The notes beneath the pieces were generated by a model. That model saw only the letters and a list, made by a program, of their open reading frames with translations, had not been told where the DNA came from and did no database searches. This document shows positions 21,901 through 31,100 of a stretch of 64,000 bases of DNA, piece by piece. Within the stretch, counting starts at the first letter, position 1. The number at the start of each line of letters is the position of its first letter. Position numbers and translations under genes: made by a program. This stretch comes from Trachythela sp. YZ-2020 (lineage: Eukaryota; Cnidaria; Anthozoa; Malacalcyonacea; Clavulariidae), in the NCBI GenBank assembly GCA_016169945.1, contig JADLSH010000091.1, positions 1,612,001 to 1,676,000 on the forward strand, given 5' to 3'.

Positions 21901-24493
21901 GAAACTTACAATCACTTGTGTCGTTGAAGATGATAAAGTCGGGACAGATGACTTGGAGGAAGCCATTACGAAATTTGAGGAACACGTAAGTTTTAAGGCC
22001 TGTTCTGATTTGTCTGATCCGATTCTCCTCCTGACGTATGTGATTTCACACGATACAGCAACAACTCCACTTTTCATTTTGTTTGGTTTTGTTTTCCTAT
22101 TTGGAAAAAAATGACAAATACTATGCTATTTAACTCAGAAAAAATACACTAGAAAACACTTCGGCAGTCCCCAAAATGATTTTGCACTAAACTCCAGGTA
22201 TTGCTTTTTATCTTGAGCTTTTAGTCCTTGCTTTAACCCTTCTAAAACATAAACACATTGGCGATTTTCAAGTGGTGCTATTTTTGGCTTCGCGGCCATC
22301 AGTGAGCACTTTGAATATGACGGCTGAGCTACCTTATATAATCCTTATTTTAACTGTCAAAAATAAGTTACTGCATGCTTGAAAATCAATTTTAAACGAC
22401 ATCCAATATTTTTCTACATAAATTACATTGTCATATCTCCGAACTCAGAAAGGCCCCAAAACTCAGAAAAACCAACAATTTTCGCGCGGTTTTTTGTTAA
22501 GTTTTGTTTTGTGCACTGAATTTTTAACTGAGTTGCACAATTTATGTTTATTGTAAGTTCTTAGGGGAAAATTTCAATTGTCCTAGTGTGCTCTAAGATG
22601 AAAAATGAAGGCGAAGATGAAAGTTAAACTTAAAGTGACAAAATTTATCGATTTAAAAACTATATTTTTGCCCTACCTGCAAAGCACGGCTTCAATCCCC
22701 CCCCCTGACTTATCATTCCAGTTTATTTAAAGTTCACTGGTTTTAAACCGTCAAGTCTTTGAAAATGGTTTCCGTAGAGGAAACCGAAACGTCATACAAA
22801 ATGAACAATTTTTGTCAATAATTTAATCTGGAAGAACAATACCAAACAATACTACACTTTACATCAGTTGTGAGCCAATAGCTTTATTCTTGTCAGCAAA
22901 TCCAGTAAATCGCATGCGTCAAGAGAAGAATTGGATCAGACAAATCGGATCGTGTGAAACAGCCGTTAACACGACTCATTTCTAGTTATACAACTATTTA
23001 TCCATTTGTCTGAAATACGAACAACAATGAGAAATACAGTGTACATCTGATATGAACAGTCAAAATATGGATTAAGAGTTCTACATTTCCATCGAGTTTC
23101 CTATATCACAGTTTTACTCTATTGACTATGATTCAACTCACTGGATTGTGACTGGATCCTGGATCTATTTATATATTGGACGTATTTTCGATATTTTAGT
23201 ACATACCTCGCACCCACGAACAGGCCGCAAAGGCGAGGGTGGTATGCAACCTCGTCCCCGAAGAGCCTGGGTACGAGGTAGGGTGGTATGTAGGTTTGGG
23301 TTCACACGACAAGTACGAGAGTACGTATTTATGCAGCTTCCGCTACATTGCACTTGCCCCGGAACTTAGCTTTAGTTATACCCAGCTCAAGTCCGTTTAA
23401 CTAAACCCTTAAATGAAGCAGTTCGCTGCATCTAACTTTAAAGAACTCGAAGTTGAAAAGTTCATAAAGTGAGTTCTGTTTAATGACAAGCAAGCGCTCG
23501 CAGCGAGCTGCAAATTGCTTCGTGTGAGAACTGGAAAACAGGCTTTAAACGTATTCTTCTGGTATATTTGGGGATATACACAATTCAAAGACAATTGGGA
23601 TTTTATGTTCGTATAATTGTCATGTGTTCTAAGACAAATTTGGCTAACTCTTGTTTACATCGTTGCTACCTAATTCTCAACTTTGGATAACTCACATGCT
23701 TAGTTACTATTGTTCTAGTTTGCGAAAACCTAAAATGGAATAAAGGTAACTGAACATTATAGAATTTAGACTTGCTGTTGGCGAGACCATCAAAACATCA
23801 CGGCCGGATATACGGCCATATGCTTCTACAACTTGCCGTTTATTTTCTCTTATTTGTTCGAATCCAACCTTCCTAAGGCCATAATAACTTATAGCATCTT
23901 TGATTGAATACATGATGCTACGAATAGAAAACTCACAAAATATCTAAAAGTTATAAACAAACACGGGAATAGGAAAAACCATCGATACTTGAGTGTTGAC
24001 AGGTACACGTACGTTAGCCAATTCTCAAATCTGATTGGCTAACACGCACCGACTAGGATTCGAGTCGGTAAAATTTGGCGCGCTGAAAGAGCGACAAGTC
24101 GACTCCTCGGCCCTTATCAAGTGGCCAATTTCCGACTCGCGCTTTCGATGAATTGGGCTTAACTGCGCGTCTGGGCGTTACCGCGCGTCAATGGAGTCGA
24201 CTTGTAGCATGTCTATATAGAATTGTGTATCGGGGCTATTCACTCATATAGACCACTGTAATGCTTACAGTGTAGTTACCTTTGTTCTATTCTACGTTTT
24301 CCAATCGCAAACTAAAGCAATAGTAACTAGATATGTGAGTTATCCAAAGTTGTTAATTAGCTATAAACAAACGTTTAGCCAAATTTGTCCATGTATTTTA
24401 AAACATTGAGAACAAAAAACATGCGTGTGCATAATTATATATTTTTCATTGTAGATCCAAAGTATGGATGTCGCCGCTTTCAACAAAGTGTAA
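837..24493 (+). CDS. EEF1D: Elongation factor 1-delta (eEF1B-delta), spliced gene of 12 exons
   Basis: Guanine nucleotide exchange subunit of the eEF1B complex, which reloads eEF1A with GTP in the cytosol during translation elongation. Coding exons: 837-935, 3556-3636, 6949-7039, 8118-8186, 9447-9481, 10912(or 10925)-10971, 11317-11380, 11940-11986, 12708-12723, 14250-14312, 21870-21985, 24455-24493. All junctions are GT-AG and all phases agree. The longest form is 780 nt, 259 aa; skipping the 35-nt exon with the 10925 acceptor gives 243 aa. In order: N-terminal IWFDQ motif, leucine-zipper/coiled-coil exons (residues about 34-113), acidic [14 protein letters not shown] segment, QYAEKK linker, and the C-terminal exchange domain ([53 protein letters not shown]). 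The zipper and IWFD start separate delta from the beta subunit. The reading frame shows no damage. Confidence 0.95.
1141..1221. repeat. Short tandem duplication
   Basis: Two copies of a roughly 40-bp unit containing tttttgtgttgcaatagatc, in EEF1D intron 1. Confidence 0.7.
1499..2463. mobile_element. MITE-like element with cagggttctgccc ends
   Basis: Left end cagggttctgccc and right end gggcagaaccctg are inverted. The flanks share aatat (possible 5-bp duplication). A shorter relative lies at 16853-17230, with shared internal sequence after the left end. A G-run/C-run segment (2360-2400, 2539-2549) lies inside and just past its right end. Confidence 0.6.
2743..2890. mobile_element. hAT-type MITE, perfect 8-bp TSD
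   Basis: 148 bp. Terminal inverted repeats start cagtggcgaagccagcc and end with the complement (one mismatch near the tip). The arms form a long hairpin (tgacaatttggtcatgc and complement). Flanked by a perfect 8-bp duplication gctaaaat at 2735-2742 and 2891-2898. Confidence 0.88.
3556..3636 (+). CDS. EEF1D: EEF1D exon 2
   Basis: Flanked by ttgtctcag and gtaggt. It encodes 27 residues, phase 0 to 0, including [20 protein letters not shown], the start of the delta-type leucine zipper. Confidence 0.92.
4217..4560. repeat. 21-bp minisatellite, about 16 units
   Basis: Unit cgagcgagcttagctccatat, with alternating ctccat/ccccat variants. A 21-bp period is three-divisible, so several frames stay open; these are not genes. 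Confidence 0.95.
5045..5405. repeat. 31-bp minisatellite, about 11 units
   Basis: Tandem copies of a 31-bp unit containing gagctcggctcgggcctatc and ccttacatctta. Inverted copies are at 4560-4760. Units are nearly identical, suggesting recent homogenisation. Confidence 0.95.
5545..5703. repeat. Near-perfect long hairpin
   Basis: Arms of about 75 bp (tccattcagtgcaaaatgtc ... and complement ending ttttgcactaaatgga) around a short loop cggatctgttccaatc. It sits inside the 21-bp array of copy A. Confidence 0.9.
6516..6903. mobile_element. hAT-type MITE, perfect 8-bp TSD
   Basis: 388 bp with ends cagggccttttttaa and ttaaaaaagaccctg. Duplication atattact at 6508-6515 and 6904-6911. A second copy in opposite orientation is at 53242-53611. 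Its right end is 45 bp before EEF1D exon 3. Confidence 0.88.
6949..7039 (+). CDS. EEF1D: EEF1D exon 3 (leucine zipper)
   Basis: Acceptor aattttag, donor gtaaag. 91 nt, phase 0 to 1. Encodes [16 protein letters not shown], the most recognisable part of the eEF1B-delta zipper (family pattern SLEKENQ.L). It begins only 45 bp after a hAT-type MITE. Confidence 0.93.
8118..8186 (+). CDS. EEF1D: EEF1D exon 4 (coiled coil)
   Basis: Acceptor ctattttag, donor gtaatt. 69 nt, phase 1 to 1. Encodes [19 protein letters not shown], equivalent to the vertebrate segment with AISKLEARL. Confidence 0.92.
8760..8860 (+). mobile_element. Possible LINE 3' tail
   Basis: Contains gtgggtatcctggttaaata followed by att repeats; a close match (gtgggtatccttgttaaata) is at about 26090. 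This resembles non-LTR retrotransposon 3' ends. Assignment rests on resemblance only. Confidence 0.35.
9111..9303. mobile_element. hAT-type MITE, perfect 8-bp TSD
   Basis: 193 bp. Ends caggaacgtaggaacg and cttcctacgccactg are imperfectly inverted. Flanking duplication ctttaaat at 9103-9110 and 9304-9311. Confidence 0.8.
9447..9481 (+). CDS. EEF1D: EEF1D exon 5, 35-nt, probably alternative
   Basis: Acceptor ttgttatag, donor gtataa. Encodes [12 protein letters not shown] in the poorly conserved linker before the acidic segment. It enters in phase 1 and leaves in phase 0, so it fits only the upstream acceptor at 10912. If it is skipped, exon 4 fits only the acceptor at 10925. A TTAA-flanked MITE begins 66 bp downstream. 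Confidence 0.7.
9548..10025. mobile_element. TTAA-flanked foldback MITE
   Basis: 478 bp with arms of nearly 190 bp: agggcttatgcagcgaaaat ... and complement, flanked by TTAA at 9544-9547 and 10026-10029. TTAA duplication is typical of piggyBac or Kolobok transposons. No transposase inside. Confidence 0.85.
10565..10926. mobile_element. Foldback MITE abutting EEF1D exon 6
   Basis: Long inverted arms (ttcagtttttctgaggtttg and complement; gaacattgggctgtatatga and complement). Closely similar to 14412-14800. Identity with that copy runs through the two acceptors of exon 6 up to 10926, then stops. Confidence 0.85.
10912..10971 (+). CDS. EEF1D: EEF1D exon 6 (acidic segment) with two tandem acceptors
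   Basis: Donor gtaagt after TCAGAT. Two AG acceptors (10910-10911 and 10923-10924) lie 13 bp apart in a local direct repeat of cataggacttgat. From 10912 the exon reads [20 protein letters not shown] (phase 0 in). From 10925 it reads [15 protein letters not shown] after a split codon (phase 1 in). The acidic run followed by DLFGS matches the acidic region of eEF1B subunits. Both acceptors lie in the end of a repeat that recurs at 14761-14786. Confidence 0.85.
11030..11270. repeat. Cluster of acaagttgt/acaacttgt motifs
   Basis: About ten copies of a short palindromic motif (aacaagttgt, acaacttgtt, ttgtcaacaagtt) spaced irregularly, immediately upstream of EEF1D exon 7. Probably a decayed satellite or MITE; no function is visible. 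Confidence 0.7.
11317..11380 (+). CDS. EEF1D: EEF1D exon 7
   Basis: Acceptor tactgtag, donor gtgagt. 64 nt, phase 0 to 1. Encodes [20 protein letters not shown], equivalent to the EEED...RLRQYAEKKAKKP segment of animal eEF1B-delta. Confidence 0.94.
11940..11986 (+). CDS. EEF1D: EEF1D exon 8
   Basis: Acceptor aatttacag, donor gtcagt. 47 nt, phase 1 to 0. Encodes [16 protein letters not shown], the first strand of the exchange domain. Confidence 0.94.
12708..12723 (+). CDS. EEF1D: EEF1D exon 9, 16-nt microexon
   Basis: Acceptor gtcaatttag, donor gtgagt. Encodes W-S-D-E-T plus the first base of an Asp codon completed by the next exon, rebuilding the invariant W(D/S)DETDM motif. Without it the conserved motif and the frame are lost. 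Confidence 0.9.
13480..13622. mobile_element. Short foldback MITE
   Basis: Inverted ends acacttaatgtctgttccct and aggga..agacattaagtgt with arms containing ctcgggaaa / tttccctcg. About 140 bp, in EEF1D intron 9. Confidence 0.75.
14250..14312 (+). CDS. EEF1D: EEF1D exon 10
   Basis: Acceptor cttattttag, donor gtaggc. 63 nt, phase 1 to 1. Encodes [20 protein letters not shown], the start of the EF1 guanine nucleotide exchange domain. Confidence 0.95.
14412..14800. mobile_element. Foldback MITE, second copy
   Basis: Outer inverted ends actggaacgctaac and gttagcgttccagt enclose the same hairpin as at 10565-10926. This copy keeps both ends, so it shows what copy 1 lacks. It lies in EEF1D intron 10. 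Confidence 0.85.
15442..15743. mobile_element. Mariner-like MITE
   Basis: Ends cagggtgtcccaaa and tttgggacaccctg, inserted after TA in the left arm of the palindrome; the right arm lacks it. About 302 bp. The short open frame over it shows no recognisable transposase. Confidence 0.7.
16190..16500. repeat. 20-bp minisatellite, left arm
   Basis: Tandem gatatcctaagatactgtat with variants. The inverse array is at 18580-18970. Confidence 0.93.
16853..17230. mobile_element. MITE with cagggttctgccc ends, copy 2
   Basis: Inserted in the gataaggaa tract of the palindrome. Flanks repeat gataag. Shares about 150 bp of internal sequence with the element starting at 1499. Confidence 0.65.
17690..18410. 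repeat. 31-bp minisatellite, about 23 units
   Basis: Same unit as at 5045-5405 (contains ctcggctcgggcctatcctt). Low divergence between arrays 12 kb apart implies one source element. Confidence 0.95.
18580..18970. repeat. 20-bp minisatellite, right arm
   Basis: Unit ggatatcatacagtatctta, about 18 units. Inverse of the array at 16190-16500. Confidence 0.93.
19505..19770. mobile_element. Foldback MITE inside the right arm
   Basis: Repeated gtttggatggcctgatccaa palindromes at about 19515 and 19715, and an inverted middle (cgcgggaatgttgc... gcaacattccc). It interrupts the right arm of the 5-kb palindrome. Confidence 0.7.
20440..21300. mobile_element. Foldback element with 15-bp minisatellite arms
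   Basis: Left array 20449-20520 (gacaaaaaccccact) and right array 20925-21295 (the complement) enclose an inner inverted pair (caccaattac/gtaattggg type, aaattcagacaaaaactccacatt). The right array has a higher-order 60-bp period (four 15-bp units, one carrying tttat instead of ttttt). Several frames stay open because 15 is divisible by 3; none is a credible gene. It lies in EEF1D intron 10. Confidence 0.88.
21302..21628. mobile_element. Foldback MITE
   Basis: Arms of about 75 bp: cgactgcgcatcc...gttctgcgttggg...aattgaatcataacatg and complement. It sits immediately next to the 15-bp array and 240 bp before EEF1D exon 11. Confidence 0.8.
21870..21985 (+). CDS. EEF1D: EEF1D exon 11 (exchange domain core)
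   Basis: Acceptor ttcttttcag, donor gtaagt. 116 nt, phase 1 to 0. Encodes [30 protein letters not shown] and AITKFEEH. It follows a 7.6-kb intron that contains the 5-kb palindrome. Confidence 0.96.
23625..24400. mobile_element. Foldback element in the last EEF1D intron
   Basis: Arms of about 110 bp (acaaatttggctaa..., ctttggataactcacat, gttactatt and complements at 24265-24400). The right end lies 55 bp before the terminal exon. Confidence 0.8.
24455..24493 (+). CDS. EEF1D: EEF1D exon 12 (terminal)
   Basis: Acceptor tttcattgtag. Encodes [12 protein letters not shown] and stop TAA at 24491-24493. The FNK(I/V) C-terminus is the conserved eEF1A-contacting end of eEF1B exchange factors. Confidence 0.95.
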   Translation: MQSMDVAAFNKV

Positions 24494-24512
24494 AGATCTG
24501 ATATACTAGCCA

Positions 24513-24518
24513 AATAAA
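24513..24518 (+). terminator. Likely EEF1D polyadenylation signal
   Basis: Canonical AATAAA 20 bp after the EEF1D stop, implying a very short 3' UTR. The cleavage site cannot be placed. Confidence 0.65.
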
Positions 24519-24519
24519 A

Positions 24520-27060
24520 TTGAAATATGTGAAAAGTGTTTTGTCTTTTTATATTTCATTATACGAGACACGTTGAAAGAAAAATAGAAAGATGTTTGCT
24601 TGGTTTGATAGGTGAAACGCCCACCAAGCAAATATTCAGCATTACATGGAAGGGATAATGGATTTTTACCACAAAAATAAAGGCCCAACGTAAATATTCA
24701 TTACTCCATTAAGGCATGACATCTTGTGAGATTAGCTGCACTTGCACATGTTAAACTTTAACAAGCAATTTTCCCACAAATTTATCTTGTAAGCAGCTTT
24801 GTGTAAAAAGAGTATATGGTTCAAGATATATAGAACATTGACCTTTCACGTGTACGATTAGAAATTAAGCATCCTAAGGCAGATTATACTCGGTTAAGTA
24901 ATTTAAATATTATGTCACCAAAATATTTCCTTCACATTCATAAAGGGGAACTTAATCTAAACATTGATATGAATTTCTTACTAGCAACACTAGTTGAATT
25001 TCTTACTAGCAACACTTTACTCCAAGCAACACTAGTTGCTTTCAAGGAGCTTTTAGAGATGTACATAGTCATAGAACTTTGTTCTGTGATGTCTGGAGAA
25101 AAAGTACAGATGGAAATGTGACAGAAAATGAGCTTAAAATGAGCGTTAAATTTGAAATGCTGTTAATCCTGAAGAATTTAACATCTCTCAAAAGTTCTAT
25201 ATACATGCTCATCCATCATTGTGCGTTGCATTTATTGAAAAAAATTGTAATTCCATGTAATTCACCCTAAGATATATTTTCTTAAGTAAACCCTGATTAA
25301 GTATCGGGTTTCAATAATTTGCTAGTATCAGACTACCAATTAACTTCATTAAAAAATTATGTGTCTGTGAAGATTCCATGATGCCTAAGCTTTTGAACAA
25401 TAGATAGTTTTCTACGGTTTGCATGGATAGTGTTGTCTCTGTAAGCAATTCAAAAATATCCACGAGTTCAGGTTAAATCCTCCCTCAACACTTCTTATAG
25501 TTAGTAATTTTTCCTAATGGACAATATACAATTGATTAAGTTGTGAACAATTTGAATAAGTTTAAATCGAGCATTCAAACCGACTTGAGTTACTTGCCAA
25601 CGCCTTCAATAAACAAAGCAAGAGAGCTGGAACGAGGATTCTGTATACTACACTATCCCAACGCGCTGATTGGCTAGTCGAAGATCATCCCACGTTTCAA
25701 CCCACGCGTACAATGATCCCCTGAACCGTTAGCATAAAAGGGCGTACACAGCTCAGATCTAGCAGTGGAAGGATAGTAACCGAAAAGAGTGGGGGCAGAA
25801 GCTCAAAAACAACACAATTGCTCGTTTGCAATCGACGCCATCTTGGTTGATTTTCGTGGCAACTAAAAATCTATATTCTTCATTATTTGTCGTATTGCGC
25901 CAGAAATCGTATACTATTCATAATACAGTAAGATGTTTTCAAAACAAACCAAAAATATTAAAGTAACTCAACTATTTCGATGTAAACGGCTGGACAAAAC
26001 TTTAAAATCAACCAAGATGGCGCCTAATGACACGTAGTGACGTCATGTGCAAGCAAAGAATACAGAACAAGACAGGACCGACCAGGTGACGTGGGTATCC
26101 TTGTTAAATATAAAGATAATAATAAGCTTATACCTTACTTCCATCGGCCAAAACGTCAATCCGTGAGCTCACTGAAATCAGCCAAATGGTTGTTATTCCA
26201 AAGAAAAACCGTCCACAACACTTCTATATTGAATACACTCAACGGTAATGTGAAATTAATGCTGTGGTTATCCAGCAAATACTGCCATTAAGCTTCGTTC
26301 ATCGAGTCACTTGAGGCGCCATCATACAAAATGGCTGCTCAACCGGGCAAATTTTGTTTGAATTTTGGCGCGTTTGTCAATATAGTGACGTAATACGAGT
26401 CTGCACCGGCCGAACTGGCTTATTGAAGATTTACGGTATAAGTTTTGCAGCGAGAATTCGGTAAAACATACACTAATAAAATTGATGAATAGGTTTATTT
26501 TACAATCAAATATATTTTCTGACAAGTACAGTATGATTACACATTTCGTTATTTAAAATTGAATTTAATGTCTATTTAATATTAATATGCAGTAAATAAT
26601 CAGTCGCATTTAAAATGTTTTGTCATGTTAAATAATATTCATATACACGCAAGCCTGCACATGCGCGGATTGCCCAAAATTTATGTTCGAATCAGCGAGC
26701 TGTTAAATCCTCGTTTTCATTTAGTTGTAACCAACTAAAGTCACTATCGTGACCAAGTCATGTTTGACAAATCGAACTTTTTTAAAGATTTCAAATTACT
26801 GTTGATATTTTGTGTACTCGTAACAACTCATTAATCAAGATCATTTCAATTCTTCCGTTCTTTGACTAAATTTAAAGCGCTGATCAAACAAGGATGAGAG
26901 TTGAACTGGTTCAAATTGTGACGAGAGTTGATGCATGAGAGTTATTGCTACGTCTAATGCAACTCTTGTTCTCGTTTTAACCGGGACATGAGAGATAAGA
27001 AAACTTTCATGCAACCTCATGCTTGCCAATTCTCATCAACTCCCATCCTCGTTTGACCAG
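24520..27060. other. Intergenic region between convergent genes
   Basis: No credible coding exon seen. It contains a wide hairpin (cgccatcttggttgatttt at about 25838 and complement at about 26008), a possible LINE tail near 26090, and a foldback MITE at about 26878-27063 (gatcaaacaaggatgagagt / actcccatcctcgtttgacc). Confidence 0.6.
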
Positions 27061-27067
27061 GGCTTAA

Positions 27068-27917
27068 AGGGATATGGCAATAAAAATTTAGTTTATCTCA
27101 TTTGAAAGAACTTTCAAAATTATATAGAAATCTCCCTTACCGATTTTTCGCATCTTGCTGTCGGCCATTTTGGATAATTTTTTGATCTAATTAACGGTGG
27201 TTTAGTGACGTCACAAGCAGGGTTAGCCATATAAAAGTAATCCTAGGTGACCAAATAGCAATTAGTAGATGTTTAAAAAGTTGTCACTCAATTTGGTATT
27301 TGAAATAGTAACCGAAGCATAATTTTGGGATCATAATAACCATTGGCTTTCTGGGTAAAATACTTGCGTGACCCAGTGAGCTCTATATATATATATCTGG
27401 AGTGAGAACTTATGTCCAAAAAGTGAAGCCAAAGATGGCGGAAATTGACGTCCAGTGCCAATCCCTTTCTATTGTTTTCGACCGCGCGGTTTGCACAAGC
27501 CGGCAAGGAGTGTGCCGAAATTTCATGTTTTTACTCCGATTTAAACAATAACATCATGATTTTATGAACTAATAACTTCATTAGCGATGCGATCTGTTAG
27601 AAAAAACTGGAATTAGCTGGATAAAATGATATGAAAACTGTTTATGACCTTCATGAGTTTGGACGTCAATTGCCGCCATCTTGGCTTCACTTGGCCTATT
27701 GGCCGAACATTAGAAGTTCTTACTCCAGATATATATGGAGCTCACTGGCGTGACCCTGCTTGTGACGTAACATGCATATCCACTAAAATCGAAGATGCCG
27801 GACAGCTCACTGATTTATGATTATTTCTGTCAAAATTTCTCAAGAACTAAGAAAGATACGAAAATCGGTAAGATAGATGTTTATATAATTTTAAAAGTTC
27901 TTTGTTGCCATATCCCT
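27068..27917. mobile_element. TTAA-flanked foldback MITE downstream of AP1AR
   Basis: 850 bp; ends agggatatggcaa and ttgccatatccct, flanked by TTAA at 27064-27067 and 27918-27921. A second nested foldback (27375-27750: gagctctatatatatat, gaagccaaagatggcgg and complements) sits inside. The right end is 42 bp from the AP1AR stop, so it probably overlaps the AP1AR 3' UTR. Confidence 0.85.
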
Positions 27918-27958
27918 TTAAGATGAAGTTGGGATATCAATTTCCATACTAACCTAAT

Positions 27959-28101
27959 CTAATCGTCATCAAACGTTGGGGACCACCTATCTAAAGCGTC
28001 CAATGACTGTTCAGCAAGTTTAGTTGCCTGGACGTCGTCTGCCAGTGACTCTTCAAATGCTGCGTTAGACGAGGGTTTACTACTTTCACCATCTGCTGAA
28101 T
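27959..28101 (-). CDS. AP1AR: AP1AR exon 9 (terminal)
   Basis: Acceptor aatttgttgtag. 47 codons including stop TAG (27961-27959). Ends SLDALDRWSPTFDDD, an acidic/aromatic tail of the kind that binds clathrin adaptors (the binding role is inference). No canonical AATAAA is evident just downstream, where a MITE lies. Confidence 0.8.
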
Positions 28102-31100
28102 CTACAACAAATTACCAATTGAAATTGGTTTTACTTCAAGTATACTGAAAATGCAAATTCATTACTAAAATGGTAGCGAACTAAGTTCCATCCAGTGGTA
28201 AGACTAAATCAATTTTGACTCAGTCCTAGGGCTGATCCAGTATCACTCTGTGACCATGCAAAATAGAGTAATATGGTTAATACCATTACGTTATGTCATG
28301 AGAATTTCTATAATGGTTCACCACTTACAAAGAATGCAAAAGATAGCAGAGATTTGAGTTGAAGATTTTTTGCTCAGTATCCAGAAAACGTCGACAACCA
28401 GCCTGCTATGCGGCTATAAATCTCGATTGCATGAGTAGACCGGAATAGACAGAATGCAGAAGTGTAGCCGGACTAGTTAAGGGAGCGGGGCGACGAATCT
28501 AGGAATGCCCGAAGCATTTTCATTCCGCCTAAGCTCGATCATAGTTTGGTTATTCACCAATACGCACACCATGGTCTCCCGAAAAGCGAGTGCATGTCAT
28601 AACATATTTTTTGGTTTTAGGAGACCATTTGATTATTTACAGCAGTCCACGCGAGAAACTCGCGAACTGAAATTTCTATCCGGTATCGTGTAACCATGCA
28701 CCTAACGGAATGGATTGGAGTCTGGAGAAGACAATCCGATACGAAACAATCGGGTATCAAACGTCACATCGTACGAGGGTGTGGCTGTATGTTTACATTT
28801 TTCATAACAAAATATATTCTAAGTCGAGAGGAGCGCGTGATAACTATAACTATACTATAGAGAGTGATTTTAACGCATTAAATAATGTTGTTTAACTTGT
28901 GAATTGTTTGGGATACTTTTCTTGGGAGGCCAGAAAATCCTGAATACGTGGCGACCCCGCCAGGATCGTAATGACAAGCGAAAACAAGATTAATACGGAT
29001 GAGCAAATCGCCAAACTGCAAACAAAATTGAAGCTCTTAGTTTTTACAGGCAAAAGACTGATTCTACCATCGCCAAAGCAGACATTGAAGTCTCGGAAAG
29101 ACTATGTTCATCGATCAAACTATGATAAAGGCAGTAAACGACGTTAAAGAAGTTATCGAATAACAAAAGTTTAACGTAGGGGCAAGCGTAGAAAACGTTA
29201 ACGAATGGAGCAACGAAATCGAACAAAAAAATCCTCGTTGAAAAATACGCCAACGAGAGCGAAATCGTCAATTCTTACGTCGAAGAAATTATTTATTTAC
29301 CAACAATCAACGGATCTCAACCGGGAAAAATTCATTCATTCTTCGAGAAACTTCGTTATAATGTACAATCACTCGAAACACTGAATAAGCTGAATGAAAC
29401 TGCTATAATTGCATGGGGGAGTCACACCGTGCTGCTGAATGTCGAAGTACCACAACTTGTCGAAACTGTGCTAAAAGACACCATACGTCGATCTGCGATC
29501 CTGAAGCCACACCAGAGATGTTAAAGTCAGTGCACCAAGCCGACGAAAGCGAAGTGATATATCCAGTTGTTTTGCTAGAGATAGATGGTATCAAGACAAG
29601 AGCATTACTTGATACAGGGCCGGAAGCTCCTACGCTTCGGCCAAACCAAACTAATCAACGCCCTTCACAAACAGCCTACGGAAACCAAGACCAAACGCAT
29701 CGAGATGATGCTTGTTCGAGCACAACGAAAGTGGAAATCTATAACGTTAAGATCAAGTCAATAGACAGTGGACAAACCACGGTTGATGCATTTGGATAAT
29801 CCAAATTATGAGACCTTGTTTAAAAAACACTCGCATCTTAATGGAGTACAGATCAACGACGTTGATGTCAACCCACACCTACCTGTTCATGTTGTACTTG
29901 GCGCCAGTGAATACGCTGCAATTAAAACGAAGACTGCACCAAGAATCGGATCACCTGGTGAACCACTTCCACACAAAGCCGTAATCAGACAACAAGCAGA
30001 AAGTTCGAAGTTGAGAGTAGTTTACAATGCCTCGGCAAAAGAACGAGGAGACCAGCCGTCACTGAACGACTGCCTACACCCTGGCCCACCTCTACAGAAC
30101 TTGCTATGGACAGTACTTGTGAGAACACGTATTTATCCAGTCGCGATTACCGGAGATCTACAGAAAGAATTCTTGCAGATCCGAATAAGGGAAGCAGAGC
30201 GCGACGCTCTTAGATTCCACTAGAGACCGGGACAGTCAAACGTAGAGGTTTACCGATTTACTCGAGCCTTATTTGGGTTGACCTCTTCCCCATTCCTGCT
30301 GGGTGGAGTCATCAATCAACATCTCACATTATGGGAGACCAGTACTCCGAGTTCGTAGAGGAAATACGCAAAAGTCTATATGTTGATGACTTACTATCGG
30401 GCGGAGCAACTGTCAAAGAAGCAGAAACAAAGAAGTCGATGGCGAAGGAGATCTTGGAAGATGCTATGTTCAACTTGCACAAGTGGCACAGCAATGAAAG
30501 CGAGTTAGAAATGGACAACGAAGCCAAAGAGGGAAATGACGAACTATCATACGCCAAACAACAGCTGGGAACTACATCATCAGAGACTAAATTGCTTGGA
30601 CTTCCCTGGGATAACGAAAATGACACCCTGAGAGTTCAATTTCCTCAGGTGGAAACGGAGCCGACCAAGCGAGGAGTCTTGTCTACACTAGCCAAAGTGT
30701 ATGACCCCCTTGAATTAGTTTCCCCAACAACATTATCCGGGAAGCTAATCTTCCGAGACATCAGCGATTAGAAACTTGCATAGGACACTGAGCTACGTGA
30801 GCAATTGCAAACATTGTGGAACAAGTGGTATAACAATTTGCCAGCGTTCGTAACCATACACACCTAGTATTGCAGGTATTTGTCAATCTGGATATTCATT
30901 TAAATCATATCTCCGTCAATCTAATAGAACAGGAGGAAGAACAGGTGTAATGTTTAACTCGAGTTTAAATGTCTCCCTCTCTCGTGGTGGTGATATGCAA
31001 TCCTTTGAGTATTCAGAGTGAAAATTTTCTATAGCTGATTATTCTATCAATCTTATTACTATTTATCGTCTGCCTTACTCCGTGACTCACCCTGTTCTAC

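Noticed and set aside
21738..21989. 83-codon plus frame across EEF1D exon 11
   Set aside because: It reads exon 11 in the wrong frame and runs through the intron.
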